A DNA stretch of 64,000 nt. Origin: Symbiodinium natans. Taxonomy: Eukaryota; Sar; Dinophyceae; Suessiales; Symbiodiniaceae. The translations under genes were made by a program, and so were the position numbers. A model generated the notes under the pieces. That model saw nothing but the letters and a program-made list of their open reading frames with translations, was not told where the DNA came from and did no database searches. Positions 48,772 to 62,600 of the stretch are shown piece after piece. Position 1 is the stretch's first letter, and every line of letters starts with the position of its first letter. The DNA lies in assembly GCA_905221605.1 (NCBI GenBank), contig CAJNDS010002148.1, forward strand, positions 317,046-381,045, in the 5' to 3' direction.

Positions 48772-51700
48772 GAGGGTGGGGAGGGAGGGGGGAAGAAGGG
48801 GGGGAGGAAGAAAGGAGGTGGGAGGAAGAAGGGGGGGGGAGAAGAAGGGAAGGGGGGGAGGAAGAAGGGAAGGGGGGGGGAAGGGGTGGAGGGGAGGGGA
48901 GGGGAGGGGGAGGGGAGGGGGAGGGGGGGTCCTTGCCCGCTATTTTTCAGGGCCCTTGCCTGCCAATTTTCTGACAAAGAGCAGGCAAGGAAAGAAAAAT
49001 AGCGGGCAAGGCCACTAACAGAGTCTAAAAATAGCGGGCAAGGACCCTGCAAGGTCATAAAAATAGCGGGCAAGGACCCGCAAGGTCATAAAAATAGCGG
49101 GCAAGGACCCTACAAGGTCAAAATGACCTTGTAGGCACCTTGCCCGCTATTTTTATGACCTTGTAGGGGCCTTGCCCGCTATCTTTATGACCTTGCAGGG
49201 TCCTTGCCCGCAAAGTCATTAACATTTATATTATATATGAAAGTGTGGTTTAGGGTTTGAGGCCACTGAAGGTTCACCCCTAAACCTTCAACCCTCAAAC
49301 CCTAAGCCCTGAACCCCAAACCCAAAACCCTCAACCCTCAACCCTTAACCCTGAACCCTGCTGGGTTTACATTCCTCAGCACGAATGCGGAGAGCCCTGG
49401 AATTTCCAGGGTTTAGGGTCTAGGATTAGGATTTAGGGTTTAGGGTTTGGGTTCTACTGGTGTGGTACAATGCTCTTGGGCGAACTCCGGGGCTTCAACC
49501 CCAAACCCGCAACCTTTCGTTGAGGCTTGGGACCCTCAGTCCTTTAAAGCTTCCGGCCCCGCACCCAAAGCTCTCTATTATCAGGCATATGGGTTGGGGG
49601 GTTTGGGGTTTGGGGGGTTCCAGTATGTCCAGAAGGACCCTCAAGATTCATACGTTCAACCATGTCTGTATTCTGGAGCCCTGCATACAGTACACTCACC
49701 AGAAAATGAGAGTCATAAGCCCTAAACCTAAATCCTAAACCCGAAACCCACATGAGGGTTACGCTCAAGGTCCTTCAAGGGATGGACGGTTGCGAAGAGA
49801 GTCCCCTAAGCGGTGGATTCCGCAATGAAAGGGGAACCTACCTAGGGTTTAGGGTTTAGGGTTTAGGGTTTAGGGTTTAGGGGTTTAGGGGTTTAGGGGT
49901 TTAGGGGTTTAGGGGTTTAGGGGTTTAGGGGTTTAGGGCCACAAACCCTAACCCCTAAACACTAAGTCCCTCATCCTGCAGGCCTCTTGGGAAGGAATAC
50001 TCCGACCCGAGATGGCCAGCCTAGAGCCGCCGTTGAGCCACAAATGGGTGCATTCCTAAACCCTAAACCCTAAACCCTAAACCCCAAAACCCTAAACCCT
50101 AAACCCTAAATCCTAAACCCTAAACCCTAAACCCTAAACCCTAAACCCTAAACCCTAAACCCTAAACCCTAAGCCCTAAACCCTAAACCCTAAACCCTAA
50201 TCCCAGACCACGGACTCGCAGGAGCTGGGCCACCCCGGCGAACTCCAGGTGGGACTTGTTGTAAATGGCCCTTGGCGGCGCGGTTTATGTACATAATTCA
50301 GGGTTTAGGGTTTAGGGTTTAGGGTTTTAGGGTTTTAGGGTTTTAGGGTTTTAGGGTTTTAGGGTTTAGGGTTTAGGGTTTAGGGCTAGTGCGTTTCGGG
50401 CTTCGGAGGGATTAGTTTTTAGGGTAGCTTCAACTCCAGACCCTGCAAAGCCTGAAGCCCTGAATCCCTGGAACCCTAAACCCGAAACTTGCTACAAGCT
50501 GGGACACTGGCTCAGAGCAAAGAGGAAGAGGGGTTGATCTAGGGTCTGTCGATTTATCTTCTATCCACTGTTTAGGGTTTCGGGTTTAGGGTTTAGGGTT
50601 TAGGGTTTAGGGTTTAGATGGTATCAGGAAATCCTTCAGCTCTTGTAAGAAAACGGCCGCGGTGGTTTCTGATTGGGGGTTTGGGGTGTACGGGGTTCCG
50701 GGGCGCGCAGGGTTTGTAGAGGTTGGGGGAAGAAGAGGTCAACCCCTCAGGCCCAAAACCAGGGCTGAGTTCCCCGTTTCATTGACAACTAACAAAATCT
50801 GAGGTTGGGGTGGTGAGGTCGGGCTTAGGATATGGGGTCAGGGTTTGGGGTTTCCTTTCTAAAGGAAGTTGGAAAGGTGTAAGGGGCTCAGTAGGTTGAA
50901 GGGGTGGAGGGTTTTAGAGCTTAGGTTTAGGGATGACGAATCACGGGGGCCTTGCCCCTCAAGTAGCCCCCCCCCCTCCCCGACTCTACAGGCCTCAGAT
51001 TCAGCCAAGCCCTAAACCCCAAACATCCCTAAGCCCCAAACTCTAAATCCCAAGCTTTTAAGGCTCTCCCGCCTGAGCGCCAAGGGGAGCTTTGGGGGGC
51101 CCCGTGAGTTCGGGATTCGGAGCAGGCTCTTCCTCTTTTTTTTTTGTTGGGGGCGGGGGGGGGGGGGGGGGGGGGGGGGAGGGTTTAGGATTTAGGGTTT
51201 AGGATTTAGGGCTTTGGGTTTAGGGTTGAGGGCTTTGGGTTTAGGTTTTAGGATCGCGTTCTGTCCCCCTGACCACCCTCTCTCTCCCCTAAAGGCGAAG
51301 TAGGGGGACTCGACACCGTGAGCCCTAAGCACTTGCCGAAACCCTAAACCGGAATTCTAGGGCTTCGGGTTGAGGGTTTAGGGGTTTAGGGTTTAGGGTT
51401 AGGACCTTTAGGCCTAATTTTCGGTTGTAATTTAGTGTTGATTTTTCTGTCGCAGTTTCCGGCAGCGCGACGACTCTGGGTCCCTATCATCAAGAACCTT
51501 TCCACAGGGTGGGCGCATGGGTTTATCTTCGCGTATTCTTGCGGCAAGCCTTTGCGGTACGAGCAGGAGGGCGACGATAGCCCCGCGTTGGAGTTCTTGA
51601 CGGAGCTTCCCCTAAACCCTAAACCCTAGACCCTAAACCCTAAACCCTAAACCCTAAACCCTAAACCTTTTGGAGATACGTGCGAGAGCGTACGTGCCTC

Positions 51701-53589
51701 CCTCAGATTGGACTGACCAAAGGACCCTGGCCTTGCCACGGATTGGACTGTCCACATGTGCCCCTGACGCGGTGCCGGCGACCTGAGTCGATGGATTAGG
51801 GTTTAGGGTTTAGGGTTTAGGGTTTAGGGTTTAGGGTTTAGGGTTTAGGGTTTAGTGTTTAGGGTTTAGAGGGAAGCGGCAGATCACTTCGCAGATGAAA
51901 GACAGTTCACCCTCCCATCTCAGTCCTGTAAGTCAGGCTCGCTGGGGCAGATCCGGCTTGTTTTTTGTGAGGGCAACACCCTAAACCCTAAACCCTAAAC
52001 CCTAAACCCTAAACCCTAAACCCTAAACCCTAAACCCTAAACCCTAAACCCTAGACCCCCCTAAACCCTAAACTCTCAGGTGGTGGTACTGGAGTACTGC
52101 CAAGACAAGGCCGGCTCCCCCCTCAAGACCCTCAATAGCAAGGCCCTCGCAAGCGTTAGGGTTTAGGGTCTAGGGTCTAGGGTTTAGGGTTTAGGGTTTA
52201 GGGTTTAGGGTTTAGGGTTTAGGGTTTAGGTGTAGGGTTCAGGGTTCAGGGTTCAGGGTTTAGGGTTTAGGGCTTAGGGTTTAGGGTTTAGGGTTTAGGG
52301 TTTCAGCGCAGAACCCCGATTTCGGTTCTGGGGTCCCGGGCTGAGAGCAGAAGATCCACCTCCTGCAGTCCCCGAAAGCCGAGCTTTGAAGCCCCAAATC
52401 CGACATCCTAAACCCTAAACCCTAAACCCTAAACCCTAAACCCTAAACCCTAAACCCTAAACCCTAAATCCCAAACCCCTAAACCCCAAACTCCCACACC
52501 CTCAACCCTAAGCCCAACACCCTGAAAACAGGCCCCCTGGAGGCCCGGGAAGCCCCTCGAGGGGCGGAGAGTCGTGCGACGTTTGCGACCCCTAAGCTCA
52601 GAGACATCCTACCACATCCTCTACTTGGAGGTTCATGGTACTTACGAACCAATTATAACTGTACTTGTAACCCTACTTATAATACCCCTAAAGGGCCTTA
52701 TAGGGGTTATCCCACTGATAAGTAGGGTTATAAGCCCAGTTAGAATTGGTTAGTAAGTACCATGAGCCTCCAAGTAGGACCCCTGTTTTCAAGGTTTAGG
52801 GTTTAGGGTTTATGGTTAAGGTTTAAGGCTACACGTCCTAGACCTCCCGAGCATCCTAGACCCTGAACATCCCAAACCCGAAACATCCTACACCCTAAGC
52901 ATCCTACACCCTAAGCCTTATAAGCCTTAAGCCCTAAGCCCTGAGCCCTGAGCCCTAAACCCTAGCCCTAAACCCTTAACCAAGAACCCAAACCCCTAGA
53001 CCCTAAACCCTCAACCCTATAGGCCCCGAGCCTTAAACCCAACCTCCTCAACTTCCTAAAAACTAAACCTTAGGCCCTAAACCTCTTACATCCGAAGCAT
53101 CCTGAGCCCCCCCCAAAAGAAAAACACAAAATGAATAATAAAGTAAGAATAAGAATAATCATAATAATAATAATAGAAATAATAATACTAGTAATAATAA
53201 GAATAATACTAAATGAAATGATAAGAAAAATAATAATAGCAATTAAGAAGAATACTACATAAATAAATAAACATATATATATATATATATTAGAAAGAAG
53301 CCAAAGACCAAAGAAGCCCCGAAGGCCGAAAGCCTGTGGAATGCTTGCGCTGGTGGCTTCTTGGCCCCGCCTACGAGAAGTTTCCGGGTTTTGTTGAGCT
53401 TGCTTCGTGGGCGGGGATCGCTTTTGGAGAAGAATCTGCCCCGATGTTTGCTGAGTTGTTTGGGTTTTGCTTGTATTTGTTTTCAAATTTCATTTTAGTT
53501 TGGCTGAGTCTTGTTGGGTTTTTTCGCTGGCTTTTCCTCAGACTGTTTTTACGCAAAAGCATTTGTGTGTGTGCGCGATGGGGAATTGA

Positions 53590-53664
<75 letters not shown>

Positions 53665-56600
53665 GGGGGGAGAGGGAGAGGGAGAGGGGAGAGGGAGAGG
53701 AGAGGGAGAGGGAGAGGGAGAGGGAGAGGGAGAGGGAGAGGGGGGAGGGGAGAGGGGAGGGAGAGGGAGAGGGAGAGGGAGAGGGAGGGAGAGGGAGAGG
53801 GAGAGAGAGAGACAGAGAGCGAGCGAGCGAGGTAGGGAGGTAGGGAGGTAGGGAGATAGGGAGGTAGGGAGGTAGGGAGGTAGGGAGGTAGGGAGGTAGG
53901 GAGGATTTACAGGGACGTAGGCACGTAGGGACGTATAGGGACGTAGGGACGTAGGGAGTTTGGGAGGTCGGAGTTTAGGATTCAGGGCTCGGGGGCGGCT
54001 TTGGGGTTGAAGTGGTTCGGGGTTAGGGGTTTGGTGGTCTTTGGCTGCGGGGGTTGAGGGTTCAAGGGTTTTTGTTCTTTTCTTGGTACAAGTGTGCGGA
54101 AGCGTGTTGTAACTAGTCCTCGCCGTTGCCTCATTCCAGCACCCTGGTTAGAGAAGTCGTTGCGGCTGGGGCTAAGAAGGTGTGCCGAGTTTAGGGATCA
54201 GTGAGGGTGCAAGGTCTGGGGTTTGGAGGCATGGGCTTGGGGCTGAGGGTACAGGATTTCGGGTTTAGGATTTAGTCTGGGTCACTAGAGTTCAGGGTTT
54301 AGGGTATAGGGTTTGGGGCCGATGTTCTGGGGGTTTTACAGGGTCTCGGGCTCAAGGAGGCTCTTTGTCTTTTTCCAGGGTTCCAGGGCGTTGTGAAATC
54401 TTTTGGCCCCAGCAGCCCTCCCATTCAGGGCTTAGGGCTTAGTATTTTGAATGAGGGTTTAGGGTTTAGGGTTTAGGGTTTAGGGTTTAGGGTTTAGGGT
54501 TTAGGGTTAGGATCCGTAAGCCCCGAAATCCAAAAGTTAGGCACGGAAGCCGTAAACCGAAACACAACTATACAGCCTAAACCCTAAACCCTAAACCCTA
54601 AACCCTAAACCCTAAACCCCTAAACCCCTAAACCCCTAAACCCTAAACCCTAAACCCTAAACCCTGAACCCTAAACCCTAAACCCTAAACCCTAAACCCT
54701 AAACCCTAAACCCTAAACCCTAAACCCTAAACCCTAAACCCTAGCCCCAAACCCTAGACCCTAGACCCTAAACCCTAAACACTTCCTTGAGGGGATGTGG
54801 CGGCTGTCGCGCAACTCCTGCAGCTGCCACAGGAAAAAGGGAATTTAAGGTTTTATGAAGGTTTAGGGTTTAGGGTTTAGGGTTTAGGGTAAAAAGGGTT
54901 TAAGGCATCATCTCGGAAACCGCCGGACAGTGTAAAACCCTAAACCTTACTTGGAGGTTCATGATACTTAGGTAACTGACTATAATTGTACTTTTGACAC
55001 ACTTATAAGCCCCCTAAGTGCCCTAAGATGGTTATAAGTACAGTTATAATTGGCTAATGAGTACGTTGAACCACCAAGTAAGTTCCTCAAGCTCGAAGCT
55101 TACAAACCCCAGCCCGAAACCCTTCAACTCAAATAGCCCAAAGCCCCACCACCCTAAACCCTAAACCCTAAACCCTAAACCCTAAACCCTAAACCCTAAA
55201 CCCTAAACCCTAAACCCTAAACCCTAAACCCTAAACCCTAAACCCTAAACCCTAAACCCTAAACCCTACCCTAAACCAAAAACCCCTAAACCCTAAAACC
55301 CTAAACCCTAAACCCAAACCCTAAACCTAAACCCTAAACCCTAAACCCTAACCCTAAACCCTAACCCGAAACCGAAACCCTAACCCCTAAAACCTAAACC
55401 CTAAACCCCTCAACCCTAAACCCTAACCCCTAAAACCTAAACCCTAAACCCTAAACCCTAAACCCTAAACCCTAAACCCTAAACCCTAAACCCTAAACCC
55501 TAAACCCTAAACCCTAAACCCTAAACCCTAAACCCTAAACCCTAAACCCTAAACCCTAAACCCTAAACCCAACCCCTAAAGCCTAAGCCCGAAACCAATT
55601 TGTTGAGCTTTCATCTTCTGGACCTGCGATTGCTGAAGTCCGTACTTGGAGGTTCATGGTACTTAGTAGCTAATTATAACTGTACTTATAACTGTACTTA
55701 TAACCATATTAGGGCACTTAAGGGGCTTATAAGTGGGTTATAAGTACAGTTCATAAATAGTTGCTAAGTACCATGAACCTCCAAGTAGCTCCTGCAACCC
55801 ATACCCGAACCAGGCCCACGGGGGTTTGAGTTTTGTTTTCTTTTTTTGGAAGGGCGGCGGGGTTATAGGGTTTAGGGTTTAAAGGGGCGTAAGGGGGAGC
55901 AAGGAGGTTTAGGGAGGTGAAGGATTTTTTTTTTTTTTTTTTTTGTGGGGGGGGGGGGGGTTGGGAGTTTAGAGCTTCTTATACTTTGATAGGGGATGTG
56001 AATACAAGAATGAAGAGAGTAAAAATACCATGCAAATTACAGATTACATCCTGTATCCAAAAGCCCTCTTGCAAGTCTTAGTTTCTTGTGTTCACCTCAT
56101 TCATAAGCTATATGATTACTAGCTTGTACACGTACTACTAGAAGTAAAAGAGAAAGGGAAAAGATAATATGTAATGAGTGTATGAGTGAGTTTATAAGGG
56201 TATGACGAGGATGACTACTGCTGGGCTGCTTGGACCCCGAATTGTGCGGAATGACAACGACAACTACCCTAAACCCTACAGGACCCAAATGCGGTGACAA
56301 GCATCTTTTGCGATGATGATGAGGAGGAGGAGGAGCCGCCAGTGAGGGGTATCCAGTCTTTAAGACGCCCCTAAACCCTGAACCCTAAACCAGTCTGTCG
56401 GCTTTGCTACCAGTGTGTGAACTGGGTGTCTGATAAAAGGATCCTACTGTGAACCCCAAACAGGGAACCCCGCGAATAGTGGGAAGTTACACGGAATATA
56501 AGGACCCTGGTAGGTATACCTCGACTATCTTCCTACTATTCATATCACTCCCTGTTTGGAGTTCCCGTGACAGTCCCCGGATCTTATATCCCAGTCTATG

Positions 56601-59600
56601 GAACCCTTCCAGGGATTCTATGTAGGGCTTCTCCTCCTAAACCCTAAACCCTAAACCCTAAACCCTAAACCCTAAACCCTAAACCCTAAACCCTAAACCC
56701 TAAACCCTAAACCCTAAACCCTAAACCCTAAACCCTAAACCCTAAACCCTAAACCCTAAACCCTAAACCCTAAACCCTAACCTAAACCCTAAACCCTAAA
56801 CCCTAAACCCTAAACCCTAAACCCTAAACCCTAAACCCTAAACCCTAAACCCTAAACCCTAACACCTAAACCCTAAACCCTAAACCCTAAACCCTAAACC
56901 CTAAACCCTAAACCCTAAACCCTAAACCCTAAACCCTAAACCCTAAACCCTAAACCCTAAACCCTAACCCTAAACCCTAAACCCTAAACCCTAAACCAGA
57001 AGAGCTACAAGTGTTCGCGCTTCAAGATCCTCCCGATTCCTCAACCTGAAACCCTCAACCTGTGACCCTAAAACCCTAAAGGCTTCAAAGACTTATATAT
57101 ATATATATATATACATATATAGACCCTAAAACCCTAAAGGCTTCAAAGACATATATATATATATAATACGTTCGGTGAGAGATGTTTGAATGGTAGAAGC
57201 AGATATCTTGCGCACAGCTGTGCCGGATGTTTTGCTGTCGCACTTGGTGCCTGAGCACGTGGATGTGCTAAACCATTAGTAAAAATAGAGGAGTGAAGCA
57301 CAAGAGCACGATGAATATTATGGGAAGCTGTGGGAAGTGAACACAAGAACCGAGCGAACAGAGTCTTGAGTCTCATTCACATGTCCCGTTCCCAGGAAAA
57401 GCGGGAAGTTGAGACAGGGTTTTGAAGAGGACAGGATTTGGGAATTGTAGATCTTGGCCGGTCACGTGCTATGACTGTGGAGTCCTTGGTGAACCTGGAT
57501 GGCAAAAGGAATTTTGGGGCGCCCACTCTGTTCGTTCGCTTGTTCGCTTCGTTAAGCCTTATCGCCCTGGAGATACTTGGACGGCTGTAACACCCCCTCA
57601 TTCCCTACCGTGAACCAGGAAGGCTTCTACGTTTCCCTGCGCACCTGTCTCTCCAACCCGAGTAGCTCGTGACTCACAACTCTGTCTAGGATTTCGTCCT
57701 ATGACTCGCGTCACCCGAAACCCTAAACCCTGAACCCTAAACCCTCTTTACCTGCTCTGTCCCGAAATGCAGGATGGCCCCTCCGCGGCCCCTTTGCAGC
57801 TGGCACTGCAGTTTAGGGTTTGGGGTTTAGGGTTTCGGGTTTAGGGTTAGGGTTGAAGGAGTTGTAGTTCTAGCGTGAGTACGCTACAAACCCCTGTGTA
57901 ATCCTCATCTGCGGCGTGGACGCTCCCTCGCAGCCAGACCTTAAACCTTAAACCCTAGGATGCCCAGTAGTGCCCTTATTCCCTTTTTTGGGGGGTTAGG
58001 TTCCCTTATAACCCCCTTGAAGCAAAAAAGGGTACCCTTTTCAATCCTGGGTTACTGAGCATCCTAGAACCTTGTACAAGCTCGAGTCTTGAAACCACAC
58101 GTGCAGCTCTACCTCTAGGCATTCACTAGTCAAGAAATTATTCCCACAAAAACACCCACCCGCCCAAAGAATCCCATAGCACTAAGAACCATTTTGCACT
58201 TCTAGAACGACCTTGCCGAGGAAGAAATGCCCTTGCCCAGTGAAATCATGACCTTACCCAGTGAAAAAGTGACCTTGCCCAGTAAACAAATGACCTTGCC
58301 CAGTAAAAAATGTGACCTTGCCCAGTATTTAAAAGAGTTACTGGGCAAGGTCATTTTTTTTACTGGGCAAGGTCGTCTTTTTACTGGGCAAGGTCGTTTT
58401 TTGGGACTGAACGACCTTGCCCAGTAAAAAAAGATGACCTTTGCCCAGTAAAAAAATGACCTTGGCCAGTAAAAAAATGACCTTGCCCAGTAACTCCCCA
58501 GCATTTAAACTGTATATGAAGGAGAGGTTGGGGTTTAGGGTTTAGGATTTAGGGTTTAGTTTAGGCTACTCCTGAGCCTTGGCAAGCCCTGGCGTCAAGG
58601 TGGGTTGCTGCCGGGTGTGGGCACACTGAGGCAGGTCGCATGTGCTTGGGGCTTGGGTTTTGTTTGGGGTTTGGGGTTTGGGGTTTGGGGTTTGGGGTTT
58701 GGGGTTTGGGGTTTGGGGTTTGGGGTTTGGGGCTTAGGGTTTAGGGTTTAGGGTTTAGGGTCTAGGGTCCAGGGTTTAGGGTTTAGGGTTTAGGGTTTAG
58801 GGAGAATGTTTTTCTGGGCGCTGAGACCCTAGCCACGCTCCTGCACAAGATAGGACGCCCCAAGCCGAACCCTCAGCCCGAACGAAGCTCTAAACCCTAG
58901 ACCCTAAACCCTAAACCCTAAACCCTAAACCCTAAACCCTAAAACTTCAAGTCTCAAAGCCCTAAACCGCGCAAACACCTATGAAGCTGAAAGCTTGTTC
59001 AGCACCCGAAGTCCCGCCTCAAAATCCCATAAACGTCGCAAGCACTCAAAAATCTTTTGCACACCCCAAGCCCTAAATCCTCAAGCCATCACCGCAACCT
59101 GCAACCAGCCCACCCTTAATCCCTGAACCCTAAACCCTAAACACGAACCCTAACCCCAACCCCCAAACCCTAAACCCTAAACCAAAAAAACCGAAACCCT
59201 AAACCCCAAACCCGAAACCCTGAACCCCAAACCCGAAACCCTAAACCCCAAACACCAAACCCCAAACCCTAAACCCCAAACCCGAAACCATAAACCCCAG
59301 ACCCGAAACCCCAAACCCGAAACCCTAAACCCCAAACCCCAAACACCAAACCCCAAACCCTAAACCCCAAACCCGAAACCCTAAACCGCAAACCCCAAAC
59401 CCGAAACCCCAAACCCTAAACTCTAAACCCTAAACCCTAAACCCTAAACCCCAAACCCGAAACCCTAAACCCTAAACCCGCAGAGGTGGTTCGGCTTCTG
59501 CTCGAGGCGGGAGCCGATAAGGATGCGGAGCACAGCGCGCTCGGCGTCTAGGCGTTTTAATCGAGTGGGGTTTAGGGTTTGGGGTTTATGATTTGGGGTT

Positions 59601-62600
59601 TAGGGTTTAGGGTTTAGGGTTCAGGGTTTAGGGTTTAGGGTTTAGGGTTTAGGGTTTAGGGTTTAGGGTTTAGGGTTTAGGGTTTAGGGTTTAGGGTTTA
59701 GGTTTTGGGGGTTTAGGGTTTAGGGTTTAGGGCTCTTTGGTACCCCCATCCTGGGCTTTGCCTTCGTGAGACTGCGAGGTAGCACTCCACTGCACGAGGC
59801 GGCCGAGACTGGAAGCCCCGAGGTCGTGCGCCTCCTGTTGGAGGCTCAGAATGGCTCCCTATCAGTTCAGGTTGGGGCTTAGAGGGTTTATAGGGTTTAT
59901 AGGGTTTATAGGGTTTATAGGGTTTATAGGGTTTAGAGGGTTTAGAGGGTTTAGAGGGTTTATAGGGTTTATAGTTATAGGGTTTATAGGGTTTATAGGG
60001 TTTATAGGGTTTATAGGGTTTATAGGGTTTATACGGTTTATAGGGTTCATAGGGTTCATAGGGTTTAGAGTTTAGGGTTTTGGGTTTAGGGTTTAGGGTT
60101 TAAGGGTTTAGGGTTTAGGGTTTAGGGTTTAGGGTTTAGGGTGTTCGTGTTTGACCGTGAACCGCCACGGGCAATTGCAGGAACTGGAGTCGAAGTTGAT
60201 AGCCTACGCCTGTTTTGCGTTTACATTCAACAGTGCGTGCAGCTCTACATCGGCTAGCTTGCCATTCTCTACTAATTGCTTACGAACCCCTAAAAAAACA
60301 CATATAATTTCTTATAAGGGCAACATAGGGATTACTATTTTTGTTGTTGTCTCAGGGTTCTTAAGCAAATAGTAGTTCTGTGCTGAGATGATGTTGACTT
60401 CTTGTGTCTCAGCTCTGGTGAAGAGCTTGGCCCATTGTGGCTTCAACACCATTTCCTAGGACTAGGCCCTCATTCACTTGCTTTAGGGTTTATTGTTCCC
60501 TTCTAAACCGCTTAAGACCAAAAGGGTACCCTTTTGTATTCCAAGGCTACTCCTTATTAATAATAAACCCTAGACCCTAGACCCTAGACCCTAAACCCTA
60601 AACCCTAAACCCTAAGCCCAGCGTTTCACCTTCAGCTTTAGGAACCCAAATCCCAAAGGACCTGCAAATCGGGGTTGGCACGTCGAGCTACGGGCCGCCT
60701 TTGGCAACCTCAGCTACAAGCGACACCCTAAACCCTAAACCCTAAACCCTAAACCCTAAACCCTAAACCCTAAAGGTCTGCGCATGTTAACTGCCAGGGA
60801 AACTGCTGGGGCTTCGGGTGCTTCGATGTTTTCGGGGCGTTCAGGGTTTAGGGTGCTTGCAAGGCATGGGTTTGTTTCTTTTGCTTTTTAACCCAAAACC
60901 CTAAATCCTCAACCCTATAAACCCTATAAACCCTAAACCCTCAACTCTCAACCCTAAACCCTAAATCCTAAGCCCTCTAAACCCTAAACCGTCGGTCCAG
61001 GCGCGTGCCGACGTGAGCAGGAGGAATTGCTTCAACCGCACTCCGTTGCTTGGCGCTGCCCGGTGCTGCAACGCCGAGACTCGGTAGGCCTTTGGTTTAG
61101 GGTTTAGGGTTTAGGGCTTAGGGCTTAGGGCTTAGGGCTTAGGGTTGCTTTGTGTTCCTTATGGGGTTTAAGAGGATCTCATTTGCACCAACCCCTGAAC
61201 CCTAAGCCCTTGGATGTTTTTTGATTTGCCTTGTTCTCCTTGTTGGGTTTAAGACGATTACATCTCGGCCTATACCCTAAACCCGAATTTTGTTCGTAAT
61301 CTTTCTTCAGTGGTCTTTTAGGACCATCCAAGGAGAGTGTGCGATTGCTCGTGGGTGCCCGCGCGGACATTGGCGCGCAGGACCGGCAACAGGCTCTTGG
61401 GCTGTTGTTGGTTTTGGTGCAAACGCCTTAGAAGGCTTTAGTCCTATGCCCTAAACCCGAAACCCGAAACCCGAACTCCTAGACCCTAACCCCCAAACAC
61501 TGAACCTCCGAGTCTAGGGTTTGGCTTAGGCGGTTTAGGGTGTAGGGTCCGAGCCCACACATGCTCGCGACATGGCTCGACTGCAGTAGCCTCGGTGATA
61601 GGGCGGGCTCAACAAGAGGTGGTTAGGGATTTAGGGTTTAGGGTTTAGGGTTTATAGGGTTTAGGGTTTAGGGTTTAGGGTTTAGGGTTTAGGGTTTAGG
61701 GTTTAGGGTTTAGGGTTTAGGGTTTAGGGTTTAGGGTTTAGGGTTTAGCATGTTCGGGCTTGGCATCTAAGGCCCCACGCAAACTGCCCCTTTGCTTCGG
61801 GAGCCTTGTGCTGCTCCTTCAGATATGTGATCCCAAAACCCAATAACCCTAAACCCCTAATTTCCCTGTCACACCTTGAGACACACCCTAAACCCTAAAC
61901 CCTAAACCCTAAACCCTAAACCCTAAACCCTAACCCCTAAACCCTCAGCCCCTAAACCCTAAACCCCGCTACGCCGCCTCGTTTGGCCGCGTCTGTAAGA
62001 GGTGCCAAGAATGAAAAGTAGTAAACGTACCGAGAATTTCCGCACTAAATCCCTTTAAGCAGGTCCAAAAGTGTTCATTGTCCAGGACGCATTTAAAAAA
62101 TCAAAACGCGTCTCAGATGATACCCTTCCACGTAATCGTCGTGTTGCCTACTAGCTTGGCTCTGCTGCCACACGGCAAGATGTAAGAATGTAAGTTTCAA
62201 TGACGTTGAAGGCTAGTCTTGGTGAACCCAGGGAGGTAGGAGATTTGAAGGGTTTGGGCTTACGGTAACAGGGGCTTTGAGGCTGAAGGATTTGGCCTTG
62301 CGGTGCCTCGCGCTTTGAGGATAAGGCTTTGAGGTTTAAGGATTTGGGTTTGCGCTGTTTCGGGCTTGGAGGATGAAGCTTTGAGGTTCGAGCACTGGCA
62401 ACACGGACGTAGTCATCGTGCGGGCATGGATGCTCTGGCCATTCGCACGCACTGGCAACACGGACGTAATCATCATGCGGGCATGCAGGTAGCACGGACG
62501 TAATCATCGTGCGGGCATGCACGCACTGGTAACACGGACGTAATCATCGTGCGAGCATGCACGCAGTACTAGCAATCGCGTGGGAGTTATAGGGAATTTC

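Noticed and set aside
48931-49213. CRISPR-like array of short repeats
   Set aside because: Repeats occur in both orientations with no regular unique spacers and no cas-like genes; it is a foldback cluster in eukaryotic DNA.
49982-50055. Candidate exon after the acceptor at 49981 (frame ASWEGILRPEMASLEPP)
   Set aside because: The exons at 48209-48278 and 50222-50260 join directly in phase into a continuous ubiquitin-like segment without it.
53336-53851. Open frame with hydrophobic stretches followed by an Arg/Glu tail
   Set aside because: The tail is a GA microsatellite and the hydrophobic part is T-rich sequence; no acceptor, donor or family motif supports it.
59851-60075. Open frame repeating Ile-Gly-Phe (and Asn-Pro-Ile on the other strand)
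   Set aside because: Produced by the GGGTTTATA 9-mer array, whose length is a multiple of three; not a gene.
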